This document shows, in pieces, positions 1 through 12,316 of a stretch of DNA of 51,167 bases (positions within the stretch are counted from its first letter, which is position 1; each line of letters starts with the position of its first letter). The position numbers and the translations under genes were made by a program. The stretch spans positions 1 through 51,167 of the forward strand of contig JADRCO010000128.1 of the NCBI GenBank assembly GCA_021464525.1, in the 5' to 3' direction. The notes under the pieces are model-generated. The model did not search any database and was not told where the DNA came from. It worked only from the letters and a program-made list of their open reading frames with translations. Source of the stretch: Rhizophagus sp. LPA8_4_AMF. Taxonomy: Eukaryota; Glomeromycota; Glomeromycetes; Glomerales; Glomeraceae.

Positions 1-1
1 A

Positions 2-568
2 GAATATACACAGGCATCTGATGTGTATTCATTAGGTATTATTATAAATGAAATAGTTTCTGGAATTCCTCCATTTTGTGGTCGACCACACGATTATTAT
101 CTTGCAATAGATATATGTTGTGGACTACGTCCAAAAATAAGAGAAGCTATACTAACAGTCACAATAAAAGAATTGATTCGAAAATGTTTGGATGCAAATC
201 CAAAAAACCGACCAACTTCTGAAGCGGTTTTGAACACAATGAAAGAGTCAGAGTGTTATATGTTACTATCGTTTGATTTTAAAGATTCAATTACAACAAA
301 AAAATTTGATACACATCCTCAAGCAATATATACTAGTCGGCTCCTCAATTTTAAGAATTTACCTGAACCTGTAAATTCTTTAAATCAAGAAGAATTTATA
401 TCTTCAAGATATATTATGCAAACACAAACAAGTAATTATAATGAAATATATTATTTTGTGTATACTGTATTTATTATATACGTATTTTTGCTTATTAAAA
501 ATTTTATTATCTTTATAGAAGTTAAAAATCATCATTCTGAGTGTTTTGATTGTGCAATTATTGATTGA
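2..568 (+). CDS. Protein kinase, C-terminal part (gene runs off the left edge)
   Basis: The frame is open from base 2 and begins inside a kinase domain: an E-Y-T-Q-A-S-D-V-Y-S-L-G stretch matches subdomain IX (conserved Asp, then Ser-Leu-Gly), followed by a G-I-P-P-F turn and the C-lobe Arg in a C-L-D-A-N-P-K-N-R-P motif (subdomain XI). This is the tyrosine-kinase-like style that is hugely expanded in Rhizophagus, where such kinases are often paired with Sel1 repeats. The tail continues past the domain to a stop at 566-568, ending in a Cys-containing S-E-C-F-D-C segment that resembles tails I recall from this family. A hydrophobic stretch translated from about 440-520 looks unlike coding sequence and may be an unspliced intron, but I found no GT-AG pair there that keeps the frame. 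The N-lobe and catalytic loop lie outside the window. Confidence 0.8.
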   Translation, partial: EYTQASDVYSLGIIINEIVSGIPPFCGRPHDYYLAIDICCGLRPKIREAILTVTIKELIRKCLDANPKNRPTSEAVLNTMKESECYMLLSFDFKDSITTKKFDTHPQAIYTSRLLNFKNLPEPVNSLNQEEFISSRYIMQTQTSNYNEIYYFVYTVFIIYVFLLIKNFIIFIEVKNHHSECFDCAIID

Positions 569-2821
569 AACAATTTTATTAGGACAGTTAAAAACAAAAT
601 ATACTTGTATAAATATGAAAATTCTTATTTAAATTTTTTTTTTAATTATTTAACGAAAGCACATCTATTCTAAATAGTATATATAATATATTAATATGGA
701 TCATTTAAATTTCGAAGATTAATTAATTAAAGAAATTAATCGATAATGTTACATTTTCTATTAAACGCGACAAAATTTTATACTAACTTGTTAAATTAAG
801 ACAATCAATATTTTGTCCGGTAATTTGATATTCTTTATACTAATTATTAAGCTACGCTTTTTTGAAAACGGAGATTTAATGATTCCGAAAGACGTTGGAC
901 CATTGTTATCTTTCAATGACAAAATTGGCTGATTAAAATCAAATAAATAAATAAATAAGATCGTTATTTAAAGACGAATTATTCGTGCCAGATAAAATAC
1001 GGGAATTCCAACGAACTTTTCTTTAGTTTCGTATGCATCTTTAGTAATAAATGACTCTTTAGTCTCTCATGTATCTTTTGTAATAAATTATCATGTTCTT
1101 TTGATACTTAATGATGGTTCTTTAAGTCTTTATATATCAGTGATGAATTAACCTTTGATAAAACTAGTGTAAATGTTTTTTGGGTGATGCAAATACCTGT
1201 ACTATTTTCGTGTCGTGAAGTTGAGATTGATTAATATAATTTGGCGCGTTTGATTCAGAATACACGTAATTCTTTAAAAATGATAAAAGAGAAAAAATTT
1301 TACTGATAGAATAACATTACTATGCCAATGATTCACATAACTTCATTTAATCCAAATGTAAAAACTTTATTAAATTTATTAAATCAACGAGAGACTCATT
1401 TTTAACAGATTGTCAGAATGGAAATAATTAAGTTTTTTTTATACCGAAATAATCATAAATGTAAGCATAAAAATTTAATCTGATTTCTGTATATTTGACA
1501 TATTGTCCGGTAATTAAATTGTCCGGTAAATATATAATTTTTTTATCAGGTGATTTTAACGTTGTAAGGTCGATCCCCACAGTGTTACCTGTCAGTCATA
1601 TGACTGTGCCGCAAGGATCGATTACAATTGTTAACAAAATCACGTTTATTAGTATTTTCCCAAAGTTCTACAATATAATAAAATTATTATCATCTAAATA
1701 TTTTCTCCTATTCAATCTAAAAATTGTTACTAAATCCAAAATTCGTCATTTAAATATAAAATCAAGTAATAAATTCTACATGTTTTTTCAAAATAAATCA
1801 AAAACAACGATATTAATATAATAAATGAATGCGGAAATATTATTCTAAATGAAATAAAACGAAATAATATTATTTGTTCCAAGAATAGTTTAGGCTCGTT
1901 ATGGAGCTATAAAATAATAAATAAAATAATGAAAGGCAAAATAATAAATGTTTTTCCAAGAATAGTTTAGACTCTTTACGGAGTTGATCATTTGATAAAA
2001 TACATTTTAAAAAACACCTAATTTAATTATAATGTTGATCCCTCCAAATAATACTGCGCACTATGTGAGTCCAGAGCCTACAACGTAACAGCAATTTACA
2101 ATGTTTTGATTTTTCAAAATGGTGTACTGGCAAATTAATCAATGCTTAATACTATTTTGAATGAATCATAAAATGTAATTTGTGTTCAACTTTCATTATA
2201 CAATTTTTGCATTGAAAAAATAATTCGTAAAGACTTTCTATAAATATATTTCTTTTTTCCCAAAGGTGTATATATAAATGTATACGGCATAGAATTGTGT
2301 TACTTGACAACTGTTTACTTAATCAACACAATAACCATATATAATAATTCATTGATCGTCCAACTTATGAAAAATTTCGTGATACAAGAATGACTCATTT
2401 GCCGTGAACTTTATTTAGTTTATAAAAAGTATATTGTTATAGTACATTATATAACTATTACGGAAATTAAAGTCCATTTAAAATGTTTAATTCATTATAA
2501 CTTGCTGTCCGTCCAAATAACCAAATGACAAATTAGCAAAGATATCGCTTTGGATAAATGAATTGATTGTTTTCTTTATACGTAATGTAAATTTAGAAAT
2601 TAATTCTAATGCATTTTCAATCAGTGAAGCAAAATATCGGAAGAATTTTCGATAAAATTAGATTTTATTGTTGAATATGAAAGAAAAAAAATTTACTTCG
2701 TCTTTTTGTGTACATTTATATAAATAGAACCCAAATTAAAGATTTGTCGTCTTAATTCAGATATACAGTATTATCTGGACGTTATAAAACTATAATTTAA
2801 CCATTTTTTCAAAAAAAAAAA
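569..2821. other. Long AT-rich intergenic region, no supported gene
   Basis: About 2.25 kb separate the kinase tail from the FAD monooxygenase. A 108-codon open frame at 1495-1821 has no family resemblance and AT-driven composition, so I do not call it. The region holds two copies of a 16-base word (1877-1892 and 1954-1969) and a 14-bp perfect palindrome at 1593-1606 flanked by CGATCC/GGATCG arms; these look like transposon debris. The last ~120 bases before the next ATG are the likely promoter and 5' leader. Confidence 0.6.
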
Positions 2822-4336
2822 ATGCAACAAAAAATTCCGACTGTGATTATTACTGGTGCTGGACTAGGAGGGCTTTCTTTTTATCATGCCTTGATAAAGA
2901 ACAAAGATAAAAAAGAATTTAACATAAAAATCTTTGAAAGAGAAACCGGTCCTCAAGGTATAGAAACGAATAATTTCATAAGAAAAACTTTTACGTGATT
3001 AACTCGTTGTTTCTTACTCTTTTAAAGATCGATGGCAAGGGTATCATATAACTATAAATAATTTCGGAGCTCGATCTCTTGTAAATTGTCTTCCCTCATC
3101 GGTCGCTTCAAATCTTCCAAAAGCAATGCCAAATCCAATTCCTGATGTAGAACGTCATGGATTTTCACTCACCGATCATACAGGAAGTCTGTTATTAAAA
3201 CCACCAACTAAACTAGCTAAAGACGTTTATGGGGTCGCAAATGCTTCCGGTTCTTCGGAAATTATTACTTATCGTGATAGGCTTAGAGATGTTTTATTAA
3301 AAAATGTACCAGTTCAATGGGGTAAAAAATGTATTGGATATGAGGAAACTGAAAAAGGCGTTTGGGTATTTTTTGAGGATGGTTCGAAAGAATTTTGTGA
3401 CATTTTAGTTGGTGCAGATGGGATAAATTCTCCAGGTAGATAAAATAAATAAATAAATAAATGTGATTTAATTTTATTTTATTTCTTAATTTTTTTTTTA
3501 TTCTTTTAGTTCGAAAACAAAAAGTACCTGAATTACAAATTTTTGATTTTGGAATAACTCAAATTATTGCAGATGTATCCGTACCTAAGAATTTAATAGT
3601 CAGATTAATTAAAATCATTGGAAACAGCTTATCTCAGAAAACTATTGGATTAAATGGAGATGTCACTTTTATTATTTACCGCTTGATTCCAATCGAACAA
3701 GAGCAAGAACAAAAGGATAAATATGAACCTCATTACAGGGTAACATTAGTTTTTAATTATCCTACTAAATTAGATGATAATGTCGAGAATGACAAAATTA
3801 AAGTTGATGATAATGATCCCGCATCAGTTATTGATCATGTTAAATATATGATTCGAAAATTAAGACCAGAATGTGAATTGACTAATATTTTGTTAGAATT
3901 GTGGAGTTTGGTTCCTAAAACAGCTCCTGATTCTAAAAATTATTCATTCAATACTTACAATCCTGTACAACGTAGACAGATTCAAGATATTGATCCATTA
4001 TCTGTCTATGCATGGGCAAGTAGTAGAGTTACATTATTAGGAGATGCTGCCCATGCTATGAGTCCTGTATTAGGATTGGGAACAAATAATGCTATTAAAG
4101 ATGCTGAAGTTCTTTCTCAAGCATTACTTAATTATTCTCCAGAAAATTATATTTCATGTATTAAAGATTATGAAAATGAAATGCTAAACCGAACATCTGC
4201 AGATGTGCTAAAAGCTAGATCTTCTACATTAAGACAATCCTCTCCAGTCGGATATTTTGGCTATATTTTTAGAAATAATTATATGAAGATTATAAATTTT
4301 ATCATGAACACCTTTTATTATGATTATTTTTTCTAA
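2822..4336 (+). CDS. FAD-dependent monooxygenase (PHBH-like fold)
   Basis: Three exons: 2822-2957, 3028-3435, 3510-4336, giving 456 residues. Introns are 70 and 74 bp, GT-AG. The N-terminus has the dinucleotide-binding strand-turn-helix (T-G-A-G-L-G-G, residues 11-17), the middle has the D-G motif (G-A-D-G-I-N-S-P-V-R, split by intron 2), and the C-terminal half has the G-D motif (L-L-G-D-A-A-H-A-M) that contacts the FAD ribityl chain. These three motifs in this order define the flavin-dependent aromatic hydroxylase/monooxygenase family; the enzyme would use NAD(P)H and O2 to hydroxylate or epoxidise a small substrate that cannot be told from sequence. The C-terminus ends in an aromatic/hydrophobic segment, perhaps membrane-associated. 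The ATG lies immediately after an A-tract and gives the expected distance to the first Gly motif. Confidence 0.9.
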
Positions 4337-6178
4337 GAAATAAATTATATTGAAAATATAAATTTATAAAAGATTTTTGTTATACCCCTTACTTTTATAT
4401 TTGTGAATGAAATCTTGTATGTACTGCACCTTCATCCGCAGTTGTTCAACATCCAGGCTTCCAGTTTTTGTAGGGAAGTAGGACTTGGAATTGTTTATTC
4501 GGAAAATGGGCCTTTAAGTTCCTGATCATACCTGGCTATGGCTTCTCTGGAGTGCTGCCTGCCCGAGAATCTGATTTCCTTGATATCGGGCTCGTATATT
4601 ATCAAGTATAAAATATAATAAAATCGTTTGTTACCTACGTTTTTCCATATAAAGTTCATAAGATGTATCAGAGCACATGATCAGGAACCAATAAAATTGA
4701 AGTACTGTACATGATGCATCTTAAATTCCGGCTGACTAGTGATATAATTATTTTTAATAAAAAATATTTTACATTTATTTTCATAATCTCTTTCACTTAA
4801 AATAAAGATGGGAAAGTTATAATATAGTTTTTTGAAAATTCAATATAATGGATTTTCAGCATTTCGAAATTTTTTGCTATATCGGATAACGATAGATTCG
4901 GTTTATCAAATTTCATTGTGTAATTACAATTTATCACGTCCCTCTGTATTTCATTTTACCGCTTTGAAATATTATCAACCTTATCATATTACGACCATGT
5001 TTGTTCCATATAAATAGAAACCTAAAATTACATATCACTAACAAAAATACTCATGGTTAAAACAATTACCTGATTTATAACATTGATTTATATATAACTT
5101 CTATCCCATAAGTATTTTAGATATGATGATTTTTAGATGGAATTAAAAAATTATAAAAAAATTATGATATACTGTAAATATTTCATGTATAAATATTATA
5201 ATATAATGTATCGGATTTTGCTTCTTAAGTACAGCGAATTAAATTAAAAATTGTATCGTAATTAGCGATTACGTAAAAGCATAAGTTAAAAAAAGGATCT
5301 TAATTGCAAAATATTTGCATTTCTGTATAACGTATCAATAGAGTATTTCAGTGAATATCATATCAATTATATTATATCTAATACATAAAGAGGATATAAA
5401 AATAAATTTTCATTTTAAATTTAAAAACACGACCAATCAATAATTAAACCAACTAAAAGAGCACACATAGTCGGCTAGTTAACATTTTTTTTAAAATGTC
5501 ATATCTCGTGAAATAGAAAAATGAATATTAACTTTCAATCACTCAATTTCATGTTTCACGGGATTTATATTATCGTGAAATTATGTTCACAGGTTTAATT
5601 TTTCGCAGGAAGTGTTGTTTTAACATTTACCTTAATGTCATCGTACCCATAACTAGGACATATAGTAGGGAGAGATAGATTAAAACTAAAATAGTGAAAG
5701 TAGACATAATAAATGTTGTAAATCGTATAAGTGTACTACATTTCTTACATTGTTTTTGGATTCCATGCGACTCCAATACGCTTTCTGGCTCGCTCTTCTT
5801 ATAGTTTCATTTACATTTGACTAGTTCATCATGTAACTTTAAATGATTCATGTTTCATTTTTTTACTAAGAATAATTATATTTCAACACATACATCATCT
5901 TTCACAGCAATAAACGTGAAACGTATATTAATCTAATGTAAAGTAAAAATTTTATTTCACTAATAAATTACATAAAATAAAAAAATTAAAATTATGGAAT
6001 TGTCTGTAATCTTTATTATGTGAATAATTTAAAAATTTCTTTACTAGGTATTCTTTAGTATTTGCATCGACCTTCTTATATTCAAGAAATTCAATTATAT
6101 AATTTTTAAAATTAAATATAATATTATATTCGCAACCTTTTTTTTAATAAATATAGTTTCTAAGAGATTTCTTCAATA
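4337..6178. other. Intergenic region with a GC-richer block
   Basis: No gene is supported. Bases ~4400-4600 are clearly richer in G+C than the surroundings and are broken by stops in all frames; they may be a fragment of a repeat or an unrecognised RNA. The 61-codon frame at 4832-5017 has no features. The remainder is AT-rich and unremarkable. Confidence 0.55.
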
Positions 6179-7754
6179 TCATGATTCAGAACCATGGTAA
6201 TACTGTATGGCGTTAGGTCGTCCATCATCACCAGGATTTGGAGGTTTAAGATTTCGTTTTCTATGCTTTTTAACCCACTTATAAATTAAAAATGCACCAA
6301 TCATAACTATGATTGTTACTATAACTCCAACAACCGCTGCAACTATAACTTTCTTATCGTTGGATTGAGAATTTTCATTTTTGTCGCCATGTTGTTCAAT
6401 TTCAAATTCAAATGAATTAACCCAAGTAAAATTTCTTACATCCATTAAATAAATATTAGAATTAGTTCCCGATGGTTCAGCATTTAGTTGAGTAATATTA
6501 CCTATTAAATTCAATTTATAATTTTAATTATTATTATTATTATTATTATTCGATTAAAAAATCAGCATTGAATTATAATAGACCAAATAAATAAATTACC
6601 AAAAGCTACAATCATATAATTTCCAACAAGTTTAGCCGTATGGCCTTTAAGTGATGGAAATATGCCAATACTCGAAGTTACTTTCGGTATAGTCCACTCA
6701 AATGGTTCCGTTTCTGTATTTAAAACAGCTAAATCTGGAGACACTTTGGCATTAAAAATGCCATTTGCAATTTTAGAACCCCCAAAAACAATAATCTTAT
6801 TATTTGGAGCTTCGATATATTAAATATACAGTAAATAGATAATTAGTTAATTTTTTAAAGTTTTTTTTTTTAATAATTTTATAATAAAGTATTTTTACCT
6901 AATACTGCTGTATGAGACAAACGATTGTCAATTATTTGATTCGGAAATTTTGCTGTCTTTTTTTTTATTACAAAAATTAAAATGGTTTGTTATAAATAAT
7001 AATTATTATTACAATTTAAACTTTTTATACATACTTTTATCGACCATGTTGAAGATTTTGTATCATAAAGAATAATTTTCGAAATATCTACGATCTGATC
7101 AAGATTTTCATGACCTCCAATATAAGCAATAATACCATTTGGTAATAATGTTGCAGAATATGAAGCCCGTATAATAGTTGAAGAACTAATTGACCATAAT
7201 GAATCAACAGTATTAAAAATAATCAAATCATCAAGGAATTGTGGTGTTGATGAACCGACAAGTGCATCGGCAACGCCACCTTTTCCAGAGTTATCACTAA
7301 CAGCATTTATTTTTCTCCTTCTTTTTGGTATAATTCCGTTAACAGAAGGTGCGTTCCATCTTGACGAATTAACATTAAACTTATATACAAAAGATGTAAA
7401 TGAGTCTTGTTGTGTAATCATATCGACCATAACGCCACCAAATAAATAAATATCTAAATTATTATTCACATTATTCGACGCAACAGTTGCGAAATAACTT
7501 CCAAATGGAATTGAAGCTGTTGATGTAAGATCAAACCATGGCGGATTTTCTACATCAAACGATCGAGATAAATTAAGATAAAATACTTCATTTGATATCG
7601 AACCATTTCCATATTGTCCGCCAAAAAAATAAAGGTTATTTCCAACAAGTACAGAAGAATGAGTCAAACGTCCAATAGGAGTGTAAGATTCGACTCCAAA
7701 GAACACGAAGATTAAAATTAAATATAAATAAAGAGAATAAAAATAATATGACAT
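6179..7754 (-). CDS. Kelch-repeat protein with signal peptide and C-terminal transmembrane helix
   Basis: Four exons on the minus strand: 7754-7035, 6956-6899, 6809-6600, 6501-6179 (introns 78, 89 and 98 bp), giving 436 residues. The start chosen is the Met beginning M-S-Y-Y-F; an upstream in-frame codon is preceded by only poly-A/T sequence. Residues 1-23 are a hydrophobic signal peptide. Kelch blades follow, each with a small-aromatic strand ending in G-G (N-L-Y-F-F-G-G, I-Y-L-F-G-G, I-I-A-Y-I-G-G, I-I-V-F-G-G) and S-H-T-A-V/H-T-A-K-L turns. A single ~25-residue transmembrane helix (V-I-V-A-A-V-V-G-V-I-V...) follows a charged linker, then a short basic cytoplasmic tail (K-K-H-R-K-R). Such type I kelch proteins form a large family in Rhizophagus; the ligand is unknown. 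Confidence 0.88.
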
Positions 7755-8547
7755 TTTTTTTAAAAAAAAAATGAAAAGGAAGACCAAACTTTCCCTAAAA
7801 AAAAACCTTTATCCTCTTTATAGATATGTTTTGCACCTTTGTGTAATAAATAATAATCCTTTCTCGTATTGTACAATAAAGGATTGTAGTAAAAATGTAA
7901 AATTGGTGTTATTTTCCTTTTTAGGATACTATTGGCTAAACGCAACTCACGGGCGCAGCAGATATATTTTTTGCGATGACATCTTAAAAAAATAAATAAC
8001 CAAATGATCGTACAAGATGTCCGAACGGAGCGACGTTATCACATTATCCGAGCATTACGGATATTTTCCTATAGATTGGACTGATATTTTGATTATTGTT
8101 ATAATAATTATTTTATTGTATGAAAGATAATTTTATACATCTTGAATGATAAAATAAATAGATAAATAAGCGAACAAAACAATGCGAAATTGACTTGTTA
8201 AGACCATTCCCGAACTCTAAAAAGACCATATTTTGTTGTTGTGATACTATAATTTAGGTCTAATATTTATTTCCAATTCACTATTACAAATAGAAATATC
8301 AAATCAAATTTCGATTCAATTTGTACACTAATATCCCCATTTTACAATGAATTACAACTGTTAGGTAAGAATTTATTAAATTTCGATATTATAACAGCAC
8401 CAATACCACAATAACCATTGAATTTCCCTAATATTTAATTTTAATTCCGATCAAAATACTGACAATAATAATTATTATTTGCAAATTTCTTTACTTCAAC
8501 ATAATCAACATAATAATCATCGATTTATATCAACTTTATGAATTTCA
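7755..8547. other. Intergenic region
   Basis: About 0.8 kb between the kelch gene start and the 3' end of the F-box pseudogene. Short open frames on both strands here (for example 7771-7995 plus) have no recognisable content. The first ~100 bases are the presumed promoter of the minus-strand kelch gene. Confidence 0.5.
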
Positions 8548-9798
8548 TCAAGTGAAAAGTGAAATATAATAAATGGATATTGATGATTGATGATTTTCCT
8601 TCCATCTCTTAAAAAAAGGTTTCAAACTTTTCATTATTGAAATTTTAAAAATATCAAATTTTAAAGAAATTAAACTTGAAGGTGCATATATTGCCAATAT
8701 ATTTAATAATTTATCATAAGAATTATTAGTAAGATCCTCATTTATTATAACTAACCTTTCTAATTGAGAACATGTTAAGAATAATTTTTCTAATTCCCCT
8801 GATGATCAAACGATCATCATGATAAAACAAAGCAACTGATTTTAGATTTAGACAATATTGAATAATAGATTGAATAAATTCTAACCCATTTCTTTTTGAA
8901 AACTACCTCTAATCCTAATCTCTTGTAAATTTCCTTTTATTGATTTAATAAACAATGCTGCTCCATAGAGATAATCACCATATAAGTCAAGATACTCAAG
9001 ATTTGATAGATTGGCATTCTGTAAACCATTATTTTTATCCACAATTGCTCTATCAATTATTAAAGTTTTTAAATTAACAAATTTGGTAAAATTTGAACAA
9101 CAAAATCTTATTGGCCAGCCTATATGAATTGAAATAATGGAATGTGCTTGCTTTGTTAAAGCTTCTCCAATTTTTTTACATGGAATTTTATATACAACAC
9201 CACCAACTACCATTGAAATCACATTTGAAATATAGAACTACAATATTTTATGTATAAATATCTGATATTATGACAAATTTGTGCCAACATATCAAGTTCA
9301 ACATAAGCAGAGCAATTTAATGTAGTTACGTTTGAAAAACACTCTTGTGATCCTGAAATACCATAAAGTTTTTGATCAATAAAAATATCAACTATTTTAA
9401 GATTTTTAAAATTAGGAGAATAATTAATAATCATTTTAAATTTTCCTGTACAAATATAATATTAGAAGTTACATTTTGATCCATAGTCACAATATTAGTA
9501 TCATTGAAAGACTAATATATTTAAATAAAGGTTTTGTGGTATTGATGTAACTATCCGGTAAATGAACTTTAGATTCGGGTGGTAAAAATGAGATTATATT
9601 TTTATGTAAATAAGACAATCTTTTTCTTTTCCTGAAATCTTTATTCTTAATAAACTTCCAAGGATCTTTTCAAAGAATTGGCACGACTGTTTCACACCAA
9701 AGTCTGTTAATCAAAAGACAGGAATATAATGACTTGGCATCATCTTTAATTCTTCAAAAATAATTAAATGACAATCAATCTTGTGAGAGTTTTGTCAT
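8548..9798 (-). pseudogene. F-box/LRR-type protein, decayed
   Basis: On the minus strand the sequence begins at an ATG (9798-9796) and reads as a typical Rhizophagus F-box protein when frames are changed: an N-terminal M-T-K-L-S-Q-D start, an F-box-like I-F-E-E-L segment, then K-D-D-A-K-S-L-Y-S-C-L-L-I-N-R-L-W-C and leucine-rich segments down to a stop at 8550-8548. It cannot be one protein: there is a one-base shift near the start, a second just before the K-D-D-A segment, a TGA where the family has Trp (after P-I-L, before K-D-P-W-K), a further in-frame stop near 9490, and frame shifts near 9220, 8890 and 8800. Two intact pieces remain at 9434-9219 and 9222-8881. Introns cannot explain the lesions because conserved residues continue directly across them. 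Length (~417 codon equivalents) is close to the family norm. Confidence 0.82.
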
Positions 9799-10832
9799 TT
9801 TTTTTTATATTTTAGAAGTTTTTTTTTTAAAAAAAGGGAATAATTTCTACTTTTAATGACCAAATTTATTGATCATTAATAATACTATCATACGGGATAT
9901 TGAATTAAAATTGATAAAAGAACAAACTTATAATATACAGTAAGGGGAGTATATAACAAAGGAGATGACAAGGAGAGTAATAGAACAGTTGTAATTAAAA
10001 TTATTAGAATATCATTATTAAAATTTACATAATTTACATAATTAGTATATACTTACAATAATATTTAAAATTTCCATTTTGGTCGCAACACATTATTGCA
10101 AAATTTCTGTGGAAAAACTACGAGATTATTTGACCTACATTATGATTGTAAATTACAAATTCACAACTAATTCACATTCAACTTTACAAACATTACATTA
10201 ATCTTTGGCCATTATATACAAATATTTTTACACATTATATACATTATATAAATTGAATATAGTTTGTAAAAATTCTCAATAAACTATCAAGACAAAATAA
10301 TAGTATGAATTAAATTGTTGCGGAATAAATAGGCCCGCCGTTGTTCTATCATCACGTTAGTAAAAGACGGAATTTTTTTTTTTTTACAAAAAAAGTGATT
10401 CTATATCTCCACATTTATTAGTACATTCGTTGAAGAACTACTGTTAGTGAAAAATTTTTTGTAAATTGATTATATAATCATTGAAGTAATTATTAAGTCT
10501 GAAAATGATTTAGTCAATGAATAGAAAAATAAATGTACAAGTTCATTTGAAGCTTTATATATAAGTTAATTTAAAATTCAGACTCTTTAGACTCTTTAAT
10601 TGATATCTAATGATAGACGCGTACATGATGATTATGAAAAAATACGCGTAGACTCCGTAATAGTCTATTGTAATTAATATAATCACGTCATTCCTTAAGA
10701 TACATATATAAATATGCTTCTTGTTTGACTTGTTTTAACTTGCTCATGTTAATTTGAATTTATCAATCCATCAAACTATCAAAAAAGCTTCTCGAACCTC
10801 TAAAACATTCTTAACCTTTTTTAAAAATAAAG
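9799..10832. other. Intergenic region, promoter side of the WOPR gene
   Basis: About 1 kb of AT-rich DNA with no supported gene. A relatively long leader region upstream of a transcriptional regulator is common, and the run 10720-10830 (mixed pyrimidine, ending in an A-rich stretch before the ATG) is the likely proximal promoter/5' leader. No specific operator was recognised. Confidence 0.45.
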
Positions 10833-12316
10833 ATGGAAACCTTTCACGGTAAATGTTTAATAATATATTGATTTATCATAAAGCTCATAAAGCTAAACCA
10901 TTTTTTTAAACTTTACGCGATTAAATAAATTTTAGGGAGGATCACAAGCACAAAAGATGCTTTAATTATCTTCGGTAAAAACTTATACATATATTTTTTT
11001 ACCCTTAAAATAAACTTTATCTTTTAATTTTCATAATAATATTAGAGGCATGTCGCCAAGGAGTGCTATGCAGAACTAAACATCGCATGGTAGAAGATGA
11101 GAAGAAAATTTTAAAAGCTGGATCCGTGTAAATAAAATAACTATTACATTATTGTTACTAACAATGAGGGAAGATAAATCGTATTTATATTATTAAATCA
11201 TAGATACGTGTACGATGAAGCTGAATCGGGAATCAAAAGATGGACTGATGGGAAGTAAGTTAAAGTTCAAGTATTTTTCATCATAGTTTATAGGGCAAAA
11301 AAAAAAAAAATTGTAAGTACATTATGCAAATGGCTAAAAGTACTTTTTTTTTTCTCGCGGTGTCGCAGAATTTGGTCTCCTAGCAAAATCGTTGGTGATT
11401 TTCTAGTTTATCAAGAGCTCGAAATGAGACTTCCTTTTGTGAAAAGTTACGATAAACTTAATAAAAAAACTAAACAACGAATTAAGAATGAAGATTTAAA
11501 AGTTCAAATTTCTGCCAAGGGCACATTCATCCATCGTAAAATTGGTTTGAGCAAAAAAACAATAACAGTAAAGTTGAATGATAGCTTGCAACATATGATT
11601 ATCTATGAAGATAAAGAAGGTTCGGTTCATCTTTTGTATGATTATTTAGTTATGAGGATACTTATGATTCGATTACTTTGGTTATTAATATAGGTTCTCA
11701 TAACTTTCTATACCCACCTTGTGCTTATGTTCAATTGTTGACAATTGAGCCAGGTGTTGACTTAATTCAAAATGAAGCTCTACGTAGACATAAAGTCGTT
11801 ACTTATAATGATAGGCCTGCTCCAAAGTTAAATAAAGTTAGAGGAAGTAGAGACGTTGATATGTTGTCTCCTATTGCTATAAAAAATGAGTGTGATGAAA
11901 CGGCTGTAGACCATTCAATATCCTCTTCGACTTTATTCACCACTCCTCCCATAAGATCGGTTTCTTTAACTCAAACTTTGCCAGGCAACACGGAAGCCTT
12001 ATATTATGCTCCCATGCAAACATTACAGGAAACTTCTAAAGTTGATGTATCTGAAGCGACATTATTAAATGTAGTTAATTTGTCACAAGAGAATAATCAG
12101 CAAACCTCAACTAATGAAAAACAACATTCCGACCTGGAATCGGTTCAATTGATTGTTGATGGGATCAATATTTTGCAAAACAACGGTTATTCCTTGCCAT
12201 TTAATATTCTTCCAGCTTATGCCACCATTGCAGTGAGAGATCCCGCTGTTCCTAATACGACTGTTGACGCAGTAAATTCGGATTTCTTTGGCTTGGTTGA
12301 TTTTTCTCGTTTGTAA
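10833..12316 (+). CDS. Gti1/Pac2 (WOPR) family transcription factor
   Basis: Six exons: 10833-10848, 10936-10974, 11046-11127, 11204-11254, 11369-11619, 11694-12316, giving 353 residues. The N-terminal WOPR box is unmistakable: G-R-I-T-S-T-K-D-A-L-I-I-F-E-A-C-R-Q-G, then the D-E-E-S-G-I-K-R-W-T-D-G-like block (here E-A-E-S-G-I-K-R-W-T-D-G) and I-W-S-P-S-K-I-V-G-D-F-L-V-Y. The second WOPR half (K-K-T-I-T-V-K-L, then the Y-P-P-C segment) follows in exons 5-6. Gti1/Pac2/Wor1 proteins are fungal DNA-binding regulators of morphology, nutrient response and host interaction. Exon 1 has only 16 coding bases. The fifth intron (11620-11693) has a weak donor (GTTCGG) but a good TATAG acceptor; without it the frame ends at 11693 and the conserved second half is in another frame. 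The C-terminal ~190 residues are low in complexity, as usual for the family. Confidence 0.9.

Noticed and set aside
1495..1821. 108-codon plus-strand open frame
   Set aside because: Composition is that of AT-rich spacer, it overlaps the palindrome block and shows no domain or splice context.
7771..7995. Overlapping short frames on both strands upstream of the kelch gene
   Set aside because: No conserved motif; they lie in the presumed promoter and are rich in homopolymers.
11636..11649. 14-bp micro-intron in the WOPR gene
   Set aside because: It would fix the frame, but 14 bp is too short for splicing; the 74-bp intron 11620-11693 also keeps the frame.
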